64,000 nucleotides of DNA from Strongylocentrotus droebachiensis (GCA_035222895.1 JAVYIG010000403.1:186001-250000), one strand, 5' to 3'; shown: positions 11,171-22,855, counted from the first letter of the stretch. The notes: generated by a model from the sequence alone, not told the origin. Numbers and translations: made by a program.

Positions 11171-11910
11171 AAGGGTATGAGCCGCACTTGATTAAACGAT
11201 TTTCATGAAGACAACGGTTATGGTATCGTTCGTTGGAGGGAAAAGAGAAAAGGGACAAAAAGGAAAATGGCGTTCATCGGTCATCAAGACTAAACAATAT
11301 TAACAAGGTTGTGTTTACGAAGTTTTCAGAATTCACCAAGGAACTCTGTATTGTATTAATAGAGGATGTCCTTCAATGTCCGGTTCGCAAATCGCTATAC
11401 ACAGATGTTCCTATATGGTTTCAATTAGACGTCATACGAAAGAAAGAACATCGGAAAAAAGAAACTACTGGTAAAAACAAACGAAGTGAAGAGAGTATGT
11501 AGAAGCAAGTGGGTGCCAATCTTTTTAAAAGATAGACGTCATATTTAAATTCCTAATCCATTCGCTTCATGGAAATTCATGATTTGAACTGTTTACTTCA
11601 TTAATGTATCACACAACGGACGTAACGCTTAACCTCACCCCACTTGGGTCAACTTTTAAAAACAAGGAATAATTAAGGTAAAACGCCAAGAACAAAGCAA
11701 TAACATAAAAGACAACAAGTATAACGGAGATGTTTTCAGATCTCTAAATCCTTTTCATAGATTATGTGAATATAAATTACACACAATATGAAAACCTGCA
11801 GCTCACCTCAATATTAACCTTTTTTGCGCATGAAAAAGATAAATCATGCCCAACCTTTTCTCAACATGTATTTGTAATGATCTTGTTATAGCGCTTAACT
11901 ATAGTGAGGT
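11171..11910 (-). mobile_element. TIR element Z, inverted partial copy
   Basis: Reverse complement of about 4420-4980 with indels. Shared landmarks are AAGACAACGGTTATG, the AACAATATTAAC region, CAAGTGGGTGCCAATC and the terminal block near 11790-11850. The left terminus is not found. The open frame at 11233-11502 is the antisense of the frame read across Z at 4672-4967; neither looks like a gene. Confidence 0.6.
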
Positions 11911-12116
11911 GTGGTCTGGAACCAGACTGCAATTATATAACTATTCACTTTCGGCAAAATTGGGAATTGGACGGTAACTAAATCTTACATTTCTTGCATT
12001 GACGGTTATAAATCATGTACTGCGAGAAGTACATCGGAACCTAGGTTCAGCTCACAATAATGTGACCGAGTTCAACACTTTTATGAAGACACCAAAAAGT
12101 TCTAATTTGCTAAGGG

Positions 12117-12471
12117 CAGGCGCGTACGCAGGGGGGGGGGGGGGTTGGGGTTAAACCCCCCCCTTGAGTTCTTTTAATGTGTATGTTTTGTGTATGTTTT
12201 TTTGGAAACCCCCCCCCCCCCCTTTTGAGTTTTTTTTTTAAATTTATGCCAATGGCTGACCTAAAAAAGATGACCTTACCCCCCCCCCAGGGGACCAAAA
12301 TGTCAATTTTTTTAAATTTCGAGAACCCCCCCCCCCCAAAAAAAAAGTGTCCTCTTACCCCCCGCCCCCCCCCCCCCCCCGCTTATTCAGCGGCTGGCTG
12401 AGTCGTTGCGAATTTTTTTTGACCCAATTTTAACCCCCCCCCCCCTTGAAAAAATCCTGCATACGCCACTG
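12117..12471. mobile_element. hAT-like MITE with C/G-run interior and 8-bp target duplication
   Basis: A 355-bp element with ends CAGGCGCGTACGCAGG and (in complement) CAGTGGCGTATGCAGG. It is flanked by perfect GCTAAGGG duplications at 12109-12116 and 12472-12479. CAG termini and an 8-bp duplication are typical of hAT. The interior is mostly runs of 9-18 C or G between short AT-rich segments. No transposase. Confidence 0.9.
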
Positions 12472-12479
12472 GCTAAGGG

Positions 12480-12879
12480 TAATACCTACATGCATTGTTC
12501 TAGATGTTTACGTCTTCATTTCTAAACCTATACTATACTCCCTTATTTGTAATTAATGAGTTCCTATTAATTAAGTATTAGACTGGTATCAGTTCCTACA
12601 AGGGAGAAACCAATCGGAATCACTGTAACTCTCTGGTCTATCTCTTCTCGGTATAACTGATTGGGACGTGCAGGTGTACCACTTTACTGGGGTTCCTCTC
12701 TACTATGCACGCTACATATTATAGTCTGTAATGTCATGAGCCTATATCATACAAGCGCTGCTTCTTTAACCGACTTTCCATATCTCATAATGCCACATAC
12801 TATTTAATAAGAATTCATTTCATATCCTAATAGTGATTTGGCTTGGTGATAATTTGTTGATCATAATAAGCACAAGGAT
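12480..12879. other. Unassigned spacer
   Basis: About 400 bp at the turning point between the inverted left array and the direct right array. No gene or repeat match recognised. Confidence 0.5.
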
Positions 12880-13111
12880 GCGCGCTGGCTGCGTGGTAGA
12901 ACAGTAGTCTCACCAACACTGGGATGACCCGGCTTCGAAATCGAGTAGACGCGTTATAGTGCCCCTTGGTAAGGCATTAGTCATCATTATTAAGTTCCTC
13001 GGAAAGGACATAAGCCATTGGTCCCCATGTGGTTTTCTTACAACCAAATACATGCTTTCTTTGGCAGGTAAAATAGACCGTCTACCCAAACCAGCAAGTG
13101 CTTTGTGAAAC
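12880..13111 (+). mobile_element. tRNA-derived SINE
   Basis: The head resembles a tRNA gene, with an A-box-like GTGGTAGAACAG region and a B-box-like GGCTTCGAAATC. The body runs from GTGCCCCTTGGTAAGG to the CTTTGTGAAAC tail. It adjoins module Y directly; the LINE segment between SINE and Y in later units is absent here. Confidence 0.8.
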
Positions 13112-13139
13112 TGTGATATGTTCTCATTAAATTTCCAAA

Positions 13140-13795
13140 AGCAATAAACTGCAGTCTATGTATAACAAATCCCTAAATCCATCGTTAAAATGTAAATTTT
13201 CTAACCTTATCAAGAGGAAAATGCACGTTACAAAACACGTGTTTTTTCCATGGACAACGGATTCGAAAGTTAGCAAATACGCAGATCTACCAGATAGGAG
13301 AAAGAGAGAAGAACAAAACCTTTCAAGTAGCAATCTGCTTTCTGATACAATTTTATTAATTACTTCCTATTTTGATGTTGATGATAAGTGTTATTGTTTA
13401 TCAATTTTTCTCTTTTTCTTCTGTTTCTCGTTATTTCTCGTTGTCGATTTACACATGAGCTGATTTCAGAAAACTTTGTCAACACAAATTCAGAAAAGAA
13501 CGTGTTTTGCGACGTGCAACTTTCCTTTTATAGCAGCTTGAGAAATTTGCATACTAAACGACGGATTTAGTGGATTTGGGGATAATATATTCCAATTCGT
13601 TACCTTAAAAATAAAATTGAAACTTGTGACATAACATGTCGAGCCCCCTTTACGTAGGCATGCAAACTCTGGAGGCATGCCTTAAATTCATTTTCTTCCA
13701 AAAAATGGGAAACCTATGGACTAATCATTCTTTTTAAGGCAAAGGGAGCGAATGCCAACCCTGTCCCGTGCTGAGTACGGCACTGATGACAACCG
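13140..13795 (+). repeat. Module Y with tail, copy A
   Basis: Left arm at 13150-13250 and right arm at 13498-13570, in inverted orientation around a core of about 250 bp; the tail runs to 13795. The core contains AGATCTACCAGATAGG and GAAGAACAAA, as in the other copies. Frames of about 60-100 residues across it are repeat-derived. Confidence 0.75.
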
Positions 13796-13934
13796 ATTAA
13801 TTTTGCTCTCAATTTTGCTCATACAGAAGAGTTCCCAAATATTAATATGTAAAGACTGATTACATGTATGCAAGGTGCCCTTATTGTTAAGAAACATGAA
13901 TTGACATTATTTTACCCAAATAAGTAGTAGCCTA

Positions 13935-14846
13935 CACTGTAAAAAATAATAGTCGAAATAACTCAATAAAATTGAGGAAAAGAATTGCCTTATTTTTATT
14001 AAGTAAATATTACCTACGGCATCTTAAGTAGAATTTACTTATTTTGCTGAATAAATTTTTACTCAGTTAAATCGAGTTACATTAACGTAAATAATTTAAG
14101 TATTGTAATCATTTTAGATAATTAAAAAAAAGCTATGATAGGATTACATATTGCACGATTTGCTACCCATCTAATCTAACAAGTAACATCCACTAATCAT
14201 TCACTACCTCAATTTAAGATTAATCACTAATCACTAACACTACTTCTATTTAAGATTTACATACGCTTCAATTCGACACATATTGAAAGGCTCCAAATTT
14301 TATATATACTTGATCGTAGCATCTTAAAAGGAAAATTGGTTGACAATTTCCTGAAATATCAAGTTTTGATTTGTTTTGAACTGGGTAACAATTAAAAATT
14401 GTCTTGTCTTTGCTTAGCCATGTTAAATGAATTAGTAAATGTTTTAAAGTCCTTAAATTTGCATTCAACCACAAAAAAGAATTGTTTTATTTAAAAAAGA
14501 GTTTAATTTGGTCTTAATGAATATTCATAAATTATGTAAATATTTCTATTACGCACAGCATCGGTCCTTACTTTAAAAAGATATGTATAATCAACATAAA
14601 TTGTTTGAGTAATACGTATAATTTCTGATTTTGAGTTAAAATTACTAAATTAATACAAGCTGAAATTACTTAAATTTTTTATGTATTTGATTTTACTTAA
14701 ATATTCCACGTATGTTCTACTAAATTGAAAGTTTGAGTTAGCAAGACTTAAATTTAGTGCGTAAGTGGCAAAACTAATGTTTTCAAGTAAATTCTACATG
14801 GAAAAATACGTAAAAATTACCAATGAACAAATTATTTTTTACAGTG
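13935..14846. mobile_element. TIR element with TA target duplication (Tc1/mariner-like), non-autonomous
   Basis: Ends are CACTGTAAAAAATAAT and its exact complement. TA flanks both sides (13933-13934, 14847-14848). The sister sequence near 39760 (CTCATTATGTCGTC) shows the uninterrupted site. The AT-rich 912-bp interior repeats short words such as AAGTAAATTNTAC and TTACTTAA and has no transposase. Confidence 0.85.
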
Positions 14847-14848
14847 TA

Positions 14849-15179
14849 TGTCGTCAATTTTTTGAAAAAAAGTGATTATGACCGGACAAAATACATTGTA
14901 CATCCTGTTCAGTCTTATGGTAAAAGGCATATTTAGTCACCTTTTGCTAAGAGCATTATGATGCTATTATATTATAATTTCGATTGTATTTCTTATCGTA
15001 TTTCCATTGCACCTTCTCACGAAAAAAAGTTTAAAGTGTAATACTCCTATAATGGCTACATAATATTTCTGAAATATTTGTTTTATTACAATCATCTAAT
15101 AAACCAATCAAGCTTTGAGTAAAATGTTTACTTACTGAACATATTGAAAAGGACGCAATCGTTCCGTTAATATCGTGTT
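14849..15179 (+). repeat. Linker module W, copy A
   Basis: Joins Y to X and is shared with 39765-40130 (TATGTCGTCAA start, AACGTTT and CTATTATATTAT blocks), which fixes the order Y-W-X in two units. Non-coding. Confidence 0.6.
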
Positions 15180-16440
15180 CTAAACGTTTCGAGTCTTTTG
15201 TATGGTTTTACCACCTCTATATCATTGCAAAACTTATTGGCATACCCACGCATATATTATACGGGGTTGATGAATAGATTACCCCTTAAAATAATTACGC
15301 TTATATCAACTCATATCATTTCTTCTTATATACTGTACATATTGATTTTTAATTGTAGTTAGGTGTTTCGTAATCGCCCACTACTCCTTGATATCCTTTG
15401 TCAGAAAAGTAGTCAATTTCAAGAACAAGTGTCTTTTTTAAAGTGTTTTTTTTTCACGTTCTTACCACTTAATCATGTTGGCAACAGGTAATAACAATTA
15501 TAATAATATTCGGTTCTTGTATATAGTGCATATCCCATCATAGCGTCTCCATGCACTTACCCTGGCTTTAGCATAGCTCATGGCTGCCATAACGGCGCTC
15601 TGACTACGTGCTCGACTTCGAAAAACACTCATCGTTTTTTTTAATGGATTTAAAAGTGACTTTTAAAGATGGATTGCCTGCTATATCTGTCAGGTTTGGG
15701 CGAAGACAATAATCCGCTTCCAATCATGCCAATAGGTTTCACTAATAGTCTTTTAAAAAGCTGACAAATACATGACGGAAAGAAGAAACTCAATAACAAT
15801 GATTGATCCTATTACCAAAGCCCTCATTTGCATTTACGTATTTGAATGTAACCATTCGAATGATTCCTTTGATGTAAATAGATTCAAACGCCCGCCACAT
15901 CGTGTACAGCATGATAATACACGTGAGATTTGACGGAAGAGATTGGCAGATTGAGAAAGGTATCAATAATGATTACGGCTCCTGGAGTCCACGTTTTTAA
16001 CGATGTGCTCTAACCAATCAAAACAAAACTACTTTATCTGAATTAAGAATACTAAAAAAAATTCTTAGATGATAAAAGATATAGCCTACCTAAGATATAC
16101 GTAAGATAATCTATTTGTCTAAAATCCCGAAATAACCATAAATGCGTAAAAACGTTGTCATTGATCGTTAACAACTTATTTAGAGACCGTTTGAATTGAG
16201 ATTAATCAATATTTCAAGAGATATAGGCCTACTGATACTTTTTCATTTTTAATATTCATATTTCGCCTTTCATTTCATACCCCTCTTCTCTATCAAATAA
16301 GTAACAGGACATAAGTTATAAACAAGCACTATTTTTCGTGACATATTTTCTAACAATTATCTTTCTAAAAAAAACGCAACCTCTTGTATCGATTTTCATA
16401 CATTCAATCAGAACCATGCTCAATCACTATGAATTGTATT
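15180..16440 (-). repeat. Module X, inverted copy A
   Basis: Reverse complement of 2205-3360. A near-identical sister lies at about 22900-23740, offset by roughly 7.3 kb. It includes a type I cassette at 15909-16009. Confidence 0.8.
15909..16009 (+). repeat. Type I box cassette, copy 4
   Basis: Box 1 GCATGATAATACACGTGAG at 15909-15927, 62-bp core, and box 2 at 15990-16009, followed by ACCAATCAAAACA. The octamer-like ATTTGCAT lies about 80 bp upstream. Confidence 0.8.
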
Positions 16441-16750
16441 TTGTTCTGTTAAATATTCCCTGCGTATGGTGTGTAGTTTGTCTGGACTCGATAAGCATCA
16501 CGACAGTTTTATAATTTATTGCTCTAAATCGTTGTTACGTCTCAGCGAATCGAGACAAAGGTAAAACAAAATCTGTGACACCTGTGCAAGTCCCTTCTGC
16601 TTGGAGAGAGGTATATCTGACAAAGCAATGTATTAGATTAAAACTGCTTTAGTGACCACTTTAATAGGAGGACCACCCTTCTATAAAGACCATATTATTG
16701 TCATGCCCTTATCAAATTATTAATCTGGTAATGAATTTATTACAAGGACA
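16441..16750 (-). repeat. Module d, inverted copy A
   Basis: Reverse complement of about 1000-1239, then a segment leading into the SINE. Almost identical to 23735-24046. Confidence 0.75.
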
Positions 16751-16754
16751 ATGA

Positions 16755-16984
16755 CACGCGCTGGCTGTGTGGTAGAACAGTTGTCTCAAAACTGGGATGA
16801 TCCGGCTTCGAAACCAAGTGGACGCGCTAGTGCCCCTTGGTAAGGCATTAGTAATCATTATCAAGTCCCTCGGAAAGGACATAAGCCGTCGCTCCCCTGG
16901 TGGTCTACTTACAAACAAACACATGCTTTCTTAGAAGTCAGCTAAAAGGACCACCAAACCTAACCAACAAGTGCTTTGTGAAAC
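16755..16984 (+). mobile_element. tRNA-derived SINE in array unit A
   Basis: Starts ACGCGCTGGCTGTGTGG, with B-box-like GGCTTCGAAACC at about 16803 and a CTTTGTGAAAC tail. Flanking sequence is shared with the copies at 20900 and 24051. The three therefore descend from one insertion carried along by duplication of the unit. Confidence 0.8.
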
Positions 16985-17036
16985 TTTATTACAGCGTTAG
17001 AATTTGCGTGATATGAGACAGTTATTGAACAACTGA

Positions 17037-17175
17037 ACTCATAAATGAAAAATGGTCAGAACAGCTACATAATATGCTCCGATGGATCAAAGAGTAAGGA
17101 AGTAGAAACAAGTACAGCTGTGTATATTTCCAAATATGAAGTACAAATTGCGAAAAGTATATCTTCAGTGTCAAT
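17037..17175 (+). pseudogene. LINE RNase H remnant, internally deleted
   Basis: The start of the RNase H region seen at 24335-24580 (TDGSKS-like motif, here SDGSKS) is recognisable. A deletion then joins about 17175 to sequence equivalent to 21905. No open frame survives. Confidence 0.6.
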
Positions 17176-17740
17176 CAATGCTCAAAATACACGGGGCGGT
17201 GGGCGATGAAAATCTACTCTCTCCAAAGAATCAACGAATTGAATTATGTACGACAAACAAAGAAATACGATATCTTTTTAACCCCCTCCCCTTTCTCTCT
17301 CTCTCTCTCTCTTTTTCCTTCCTAGCCCTAGAAACATTTCCGCATTATATTTAGGTACTATTTACGCATTATCCAGTGCTTGCTTCTGTTCTATTGTTTT
17401 TGTTTTTTGTTTGATGTAAAATTTGTTAAACGTTTCTTTTGCTCGTTCTTGATAGACCGACATCGGCCAAAACAAGGAAATTGAAGTGCCGTCTTGCTAT
17501 AGCAACTTGTATCTGAGTGGCCTGGCCTAGATCCGAAGGATTTGTAAGCTCGCTCAATGTACGTAGCAGGTTTGGCTGGAACAATGCATCCGTGCTGTAG
17601 CAGTGGACCAGCGAAGCACAGGCGCACATAGTTTCAAAGCTAGGAATTATGTCGACTCGACTACCTCGAAGCGACTTATGAACTAAACTAGACAACGTAA
17701 TTATATATTCTTTTTTTTCTAAAAGCAAAGAATTGCAGTC
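17176..17740. repeat. LINE-to-Y linker, copy A
   Basis: Shared with 21870-22200 and 34370-34905. It contains a CT microsatellite at 17283-17312 and the block GCATTATCCAGTGCTTGC. Frames on the minus strand recur in the copies and look repeat-derived. Confidence 0.65.
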
Positions 17741-17744
17741 TATA

Positions 17745-18475
17745 TAACAAATCCTTTAATCCATCTTTTAAAATGCAAATTTCTTAACCTATAGTCAAGA
17801 GGAAAGTTGCACGTTACCAACATGTGTTATTTCAGTGGACAAAGGTCTCTCAAGTCAGCAAATGGGCTGATCTACCAGGTAGAAGACAGAGAGAAGAACA
17901 AAATTATAAACCTCAACCTCAAATTGTACTTTTCATAACTACATGTGTAGCTCCTGCTTTTTGAAGTCCCTACATACAGTGCTTTCAATTACTTCACAAA
18001 TTATTTTGCTTTTGATGATAAGTGTTAAAGTTTATTCATTTGTCTCTTTGTATTTTCTTTCAAATTATCTCTCGTTGTCAATAGGACCAGATAGGAGACA
18101 GAGAGAAGAAACAAACCCTTAAACCTCCAATTGTACGTTTTTAAATAGCTCTTGCTTTTTGAAGTCCTACATACAGTGCTTTTAATTACTTCATGATTGG
18201 CTAAGTACGTGTTTTGCGACGTGCAACTTTCTTTTTTAGCAGATTGAGAAATTTGCATATTAAACGATGGATTTCGTGGATTTGGGGATTTATTGCAATT
18301 CATTGCTTCATAAATAAAATTGACACGTGTGACACAACATGTCGAGTCCCCCTCACGTAGGCATGCCTTAAACTCATTTTCTTCCAAATTAAATGATAAT
18401 TAAAAAAAACAAAAATGAAAAGGGGGCGAATGCCGACCCTCAATTTTTTTGTTATAAGTGTTTGATTCGCTTCAT
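17745..18475 (+). repeat. Module Y with tail, copy B
   Basis: Left arm 17745-17840, right arm about 18205-18285, tail to 18420. The core carries two tandem units of about 180 bp (near 17870-18000 and 18080-18195). Each runs from GACAGAGAGAAGAA to TACATACAGTGCTTT. Confidence 0.75.
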
Positions 18476-18479
18476 CAAC

Positions 18480-19367
18480 ACTAAATCATTTTGGTTTAAA
18501 TACAGGAAATTACGTGCTTGACTTCGAAAAATACTCCTTGTTTCTTTTAATGGATTTAAAAGTGACTTTTAAAGATGGATTGCCTTCTATATCTGTCAGG
18601 TTTGGGCGAAGACAATAATCCGCTTTAAAATGCTGACAAATACATGACGGCCGGGAATGAAGAAACTCAATAACAATGATTGATCCTATTACCAAAGCCC
18701 TCATTTGCATTTACGTATTTGAATGTAACCATTCGAATATTTGCGTCGGTGTAAATTGAGAAAACCGTTTCCTGTAAGACCGCCACATCGTGTACAGCAT
18801 GATAATACACGTGAGGTTTGACGGTAGAGTTTGGCAGATTGAGAAAGGTATCAATAATGATGACGGCTTCTGGAGTCCACGTTTCTAACGATGTGCTCTA
18901 ACCAATCAAAACAGCACTACTTTATTTGAATTTAATATACTAAAAAGTGTTCTTAGATGATAAAAGATATACTTATGATATAAGTAAGATAATCTATTTA
19001 TCTAAAATCCCGCAATAACCATAAATGCGTAAGAACGTTATAATTGATATAGTTAACAACTTATTTAGAGACCGTTAGAATTGAAATTAATCAATATTTC
19101 AAGAGATATAGGCCTACTGATAATTTGTCATGTTTAATATTCATATTTTGCCTTACTTTTCCCACCGTTTTTCTCTATCCAATAAGTAACAGGATGTAAG
19201 TTATATATTAAACAAGCATCATTCTCGTGACATATTTAACAATTATCTTTAAAAAAAAACGCAACCTGTTGTATCGATTTTCAATTAGAACCATTTTCAA
19301 TCATTCTGAATCATATTTTGTTCTGTTAAACATCCCCTGCGTTTGATGTGTAGTTCGTCTGGACTCG
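18480..19367 (-). repeat. Module X and start of d, inverted copy B
   Basis: Reverse complement of X, more diverged than copies A and C. It is cut at 19367 by the TTAA element. Carries the cassette at 18797-18897. Confidence 0.75.
18797..18897 (+). repeat. Type I box cassette, copy 5
   Basis: Box 1 18797-18815, 62-bp core, box 2 18878-18897. The left flank (AAGACCGCCACATCGTG) mixes type I and type II flank words. Confidence 0.75.
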
Positions 19368-19371
19368 TTAA

Positions 19372-19875
19372 AGGTAATACAAAGTTTGGGGAAAATTTGA
19401 AAATTGGGTGGGAGGTGAATCTTTACAATTTTGATATATTTGGATGCCCCTGTGGATGTAGTATAAGCACTAGCAAATTTAGCACCTAAAACACTTCTGC
19501 TTTCGAGAAAAATTGAATGTAAAAATTTACCGGTGCTCCCGGTAAATTTTGATAAATTTCAAATAGCGCCTACGGCCGTACAATGGTAGCTGCGACCATG
19601 AAAATCTCAGAATATGTAGTTGTGATATATAATTTCCAAACGGGAATAGCTAATCGGTCGATTCTAGTCAAGAAAAATTGTTTTATAGCTTAATTAATAT
19701 CTTGACCTCGAGGGAGCTATACAACATAAAGAGTTTATTATTTACAATTTCATCACTTTACACTCGATTTCAAACGCGACAAGGATCACTGAATATTGTA
19801 GGGGCGCATATTATGCTTCTAATAATGTTCATTTGAACTAAATTCATGACCCCATACAAAAACTTTGTATTACCT
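19372..19875. mobile_element. TTAA-flanked MITE, copy 1
   Basis: A 504-bp element with TIR AGGTAATACAAAGTTT, flanked by TTAA at 19368-19371 and 19876-19879. The sister site at 16490 (CTCGATAAGCATCACG) lacks it. It contains an internal hairpin around TTTACCGGTGCTCCCGG. A second copy, inverted, is at 46204-46709. TTAA duplication is characteristic of piggyBac, but the termini lack the usual CCC start, so the superfamily is uncertain. Confidence 0.85.
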
Positions 19876-19879
19876 TTAA

Positions 19880-20899
19880 GGCATCACGACAGTTTCATAA
19901 TCGCTCTAAATCATCGTTACGTCTCAGCGAATCGAGACAAAGGTCCAATAATCTGTGATACCTGTGCAAGTCCCTTCTGCTTGGAGAGAGCTATATCTGA
20001 AAAAGCATTGTATTGCAGTGAAACTGGTTTATGCTACGTTTACACTATGTTCCCGGCGGCCACGGCAGCCCCGTTAGCCAGAAACGTAGTGCGCCGTGGG
20101 ATTTAGACCAATTTTATCTCTGGATTCAAGTTTTGTTACGTCTTGCCAAGTTTTCTCACGGTCTACCACGGTATCCGTGACGGGATGCTAAGTCCCGGAG
20201 GCTCCAAGGCGCACTACGGTTCAGCCCGCGTTCTACCACGGATGCCAGAACGTTCCCTCCCGGCCCGTCACGTTCTGATGGGGTCCCTCACGTTTCCCAC
20301 GATCTGATCAAGGTCTGACACGTTTTTCACGTTCTGTCAAGGCTTTGTACGGATGAAACGTGGACGCAGGGCAGCTTTGGAGCACGTTTGTGCCGGCGGT
20401 ATAAAAAGAAGGTCTCCCAAGCAATAGCAATCATGGTATTCTGAGACCTCGCGTTGTGTCAGACCGTAGTAGAACGCAACGCGCCGTAGCGTGCCTGGCG
20501 CTTAAACCGTCCCACTACGGACCACCCCCAAGTTTTGTTACGGCCTATTACGGACTGTCACGTTTTGTTACGTTCACCCCGGTTTATTACGGCCTACTAG
20601 GTTTCTCATCCGCACCGTGACTGCCGTGGCAATTTTTTTGACAGTTTAAAAATCTTACACGGTATCCACGGCAATCACGGCCTGTCACGTTTGCCCATAC
20701 GGTCCCCCGCGTTGTGTCACGTCAATCCCGTTTCGTCCACGGTGGCCTGAAACGTTGTTGCCGTGGCCGCCGGGAACATAGTGTAAACGTAGCATTAGCG
20801 ATCACCTAAATAGAAGGACCACCGTCTATAAAGACCGTATTATTTTCATGCTTTATAAAAAAATTAACCTGCTAATGAATTTAATACAAGGACAGGGAA
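19880..20899 (-). repeat. Module d, inverted copy B, split by a TIR element
   Basis: Parts at 19880-20031 and 20795-20899 together equal 16492-16752. The interrupting element is described separately. Confidence 0.75.
20032..20794. mobile_element. TIR element with TTA target duplication, interior built from CACGG/TCACGTT motifs
   Basis: A 763-bp, GC-rich element. The left end is TGCTACGTTTACACTATG and the right end its exact complement; the TIR extends about 38 bp through CCCGGCGGCCACGGCA. TTA duplications lie at 20029-20031 and 20795-20797, and the sister site at 16650 (CTGCTTTAGTGACC) is uninterrupted. The interior is a dense array of degenerate CACGG, TTACGG and TCACGTT words on both strands, strikingly GC-richer than its surroundings. 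A TATAAAAAG lies at 20400. No transposase. A 3-bp TWA duplication fits PIF/Harbinger. Confidence 0.85.
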
Positions 20900-21134
20900 A
20901 CGCGCTGGCTCTGTGGTAGAACAGTAATGTCTCTAAACTGGGATGACCCGGCTTCGAAACCAAGTGGACGCGCTATTGCCCCTTGGTAAGGCATTTATAG
21001 TAATCAGTATCAAGTCCCTCGGAAAGGGCATATGCCGTCGGTCACCTGGTGGCTTACTTACAACCATACACATGCTTTCCTAGCAGTCAGGTAAAAAATT
21101 CCATCAAATCAAACCAACAAGTGCTTTGTGAAAC
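20900..21134 (+). mobile_element. tRNA-derived SINE in array unit B
   Basis: Homologous to the copy at 16755, with a few substitutions and a small insertion near 20995. Same flanks as units A and C. Confidence 0.8.
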
Positions 21135-21179
21135 TTTATTACATCGTTAGAATTTGCGTGATATGAGACAGTTATTGAA

Positions 21180-21860
21180 CAACTGAACTCATAAATGAAA
21201 AATGGTCAGAACACCTACATAATAATTATGTTCCGATGGATCAAAGAGTAAGGAAGGAGAAACAAGTTCAGCTGTGAATATTCCCAAATATGAAGTACAA
21301 ATTGCGAAAAGTATATCTTCAGTGTCAATATTTCGCGCTGAACAAATGGCAATAATTGTAGCTCTCCAGTGGGTTCAAGAAAAATCACCTAGAAAGCAGT
21401 GATATTTTCAGACTCCCTTAGTGTTTTAAAGGACTTAACTGATGTAAGAAGGCCTTCTGGTATTGAGTCTGAAATCGTTTACACTTTAACACAGATAGAA
21501 AACAATGACACAAGTGTATGCTGTGAGTAGATACCATCTCACTGTGGTATTGCAGGAAATGAGAAGGCCAACAGCAATAACACACGATAATGAAAATGTT
21601 CTTCCTTCCAGCTGTAAAGACATACTCTCAAAAATCCAAGAAAACTCGATGAGGCAATGGCAGAACCAAAAATTTAACCTACATTTGAATCCAACGTGGA
21701 TAGTAAAAGAGACGAAGGCATAATTCACCGACTGAAATCGGTAGTTAGTCGGTAGCTACCTTTGAACGAAACTCTTTTCAAAATAGGCAAACATCCAAAT
21801 GGCCTTTGTTTATATTGTAGCAAAATAGATTATTAACTGTAAACAGAGCGACAGAGAAGG
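21180..21860 (+). pseudogene. Decayed C-terminal part of an I/Jockey-type LINE ORF2 (RNase H and downstream)
   Basis: Broken frames read, in order, GETSSAVNIP, SIFRAEQMAIIVALQW, FSDSLSVLKDLTD and, after a stop replacing Trp, IPSHCGIAGNEKAN. This is the RNase H signature of I-group non-LTR retrotransposons, followed by RNNQKFNLHLNP-like remnants. Frameshifts and stops abolish function. No reverse transcriptase domain is present upstream; the SINE takes its place. Confidence 0.75.
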
Positions 21861-22189
21861 AATGAAAATACGACAAAGAATTAAGAATGCACCACTAATC
21901 CTGAAAATCTACTCTCTCCAAAGAATCAACGAATTGTATTAAGATAATATGTACGACAAACAAATAAATACGATATCTTCTGAACCCCCCTCTCCTTTCT
22001 CTCTCTCTCTGTTTTCCTACCTAGCCCTATAGAAACATTTCCGCATTATATTTAGGTACTATTTATGCATTATCCAGTGCTTGCTTCTGTTATATTGTTT
22101 TTGTTTTTTGTTTGATGTAAAATTTGTTAAACATTTATTTTGCTCGTTCTTGACAGACCAACATCGGCCAAAACAAGGAAATTCAAGAG
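21861..22189. repeat. LINE-to-Y linker, copy B
   Basis: Matches 17205-17500 and 34370-34700, including the CT run near 21994-22010. Confidence 0.65.
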
Positions 22190-22855
22190 ACGTCACGCTA
22201 TAGCAGTACACTGTGTTTCTGACGTTGTACGTTTCATAACTAGCTCCTGCTTTTTGAAGTCCCTACATACAGTGCTTTCACTTACTTCACAAATTATTTT
22301 GCTTTAATTTGATGATAAGTGTTAAAGTTTATTCATTTGTCTTTTTGTATTCTCTTTCAAAATAATTCTCGTTGTCAATAGGACCAGATCAGATAGACAG
22401 AGAGAAGACACAAAGCTTTAAACCTCCAATTATACGTTACTTTCTTATTAAAGTAGCTCCTGCTTTTGAAGTCCCTACATACAGTGTTTTTTTAATCACT
22501 TCGTATGTTGCTGTAGTGTTTTTTATGTTGAAGCACGTGTTTTGCGACGTGCAACTTTCTTTTTAGGAGGTTGAGAATTTGCATATTAAACGATGGATTT
22601 CATGGATTTGAGCATTTATTGCAATTCATTGCTTCATAAATAAAATGGACACGTGTGACACAACATGTCGAGCCCCCTTCACGTAGGTATGCAAACTCGG
22701 GGGCATGCCTTAAAATCGTTTTCTTCCAAATTCCTATGGACTGATAATTAAAAAAACAAAAATGAAAAGGGGGCGAATGCCGACCCCGCCTCGTGCTGAG
22801 TACGGCACTGATGAGAATAATTTTCTTCTCAATTTGTTCTTATAAACTTTAAGTG
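22190..22855 (+). repeat. Module Y with tail, copy C (left arm missing)
   Basis: Begins inside the core (ACGTTTCATAACTAGC), so the left hairpin arm is deleted. The right arm at 22535-22610 and the tail to 22815 are intact. Confidence 0.7.

Noticed and set aside
12177-12401. Proline-rich frames over C runs
   Set aside because: Produced by homopolymer C tracts inside a hAT-like MITE.
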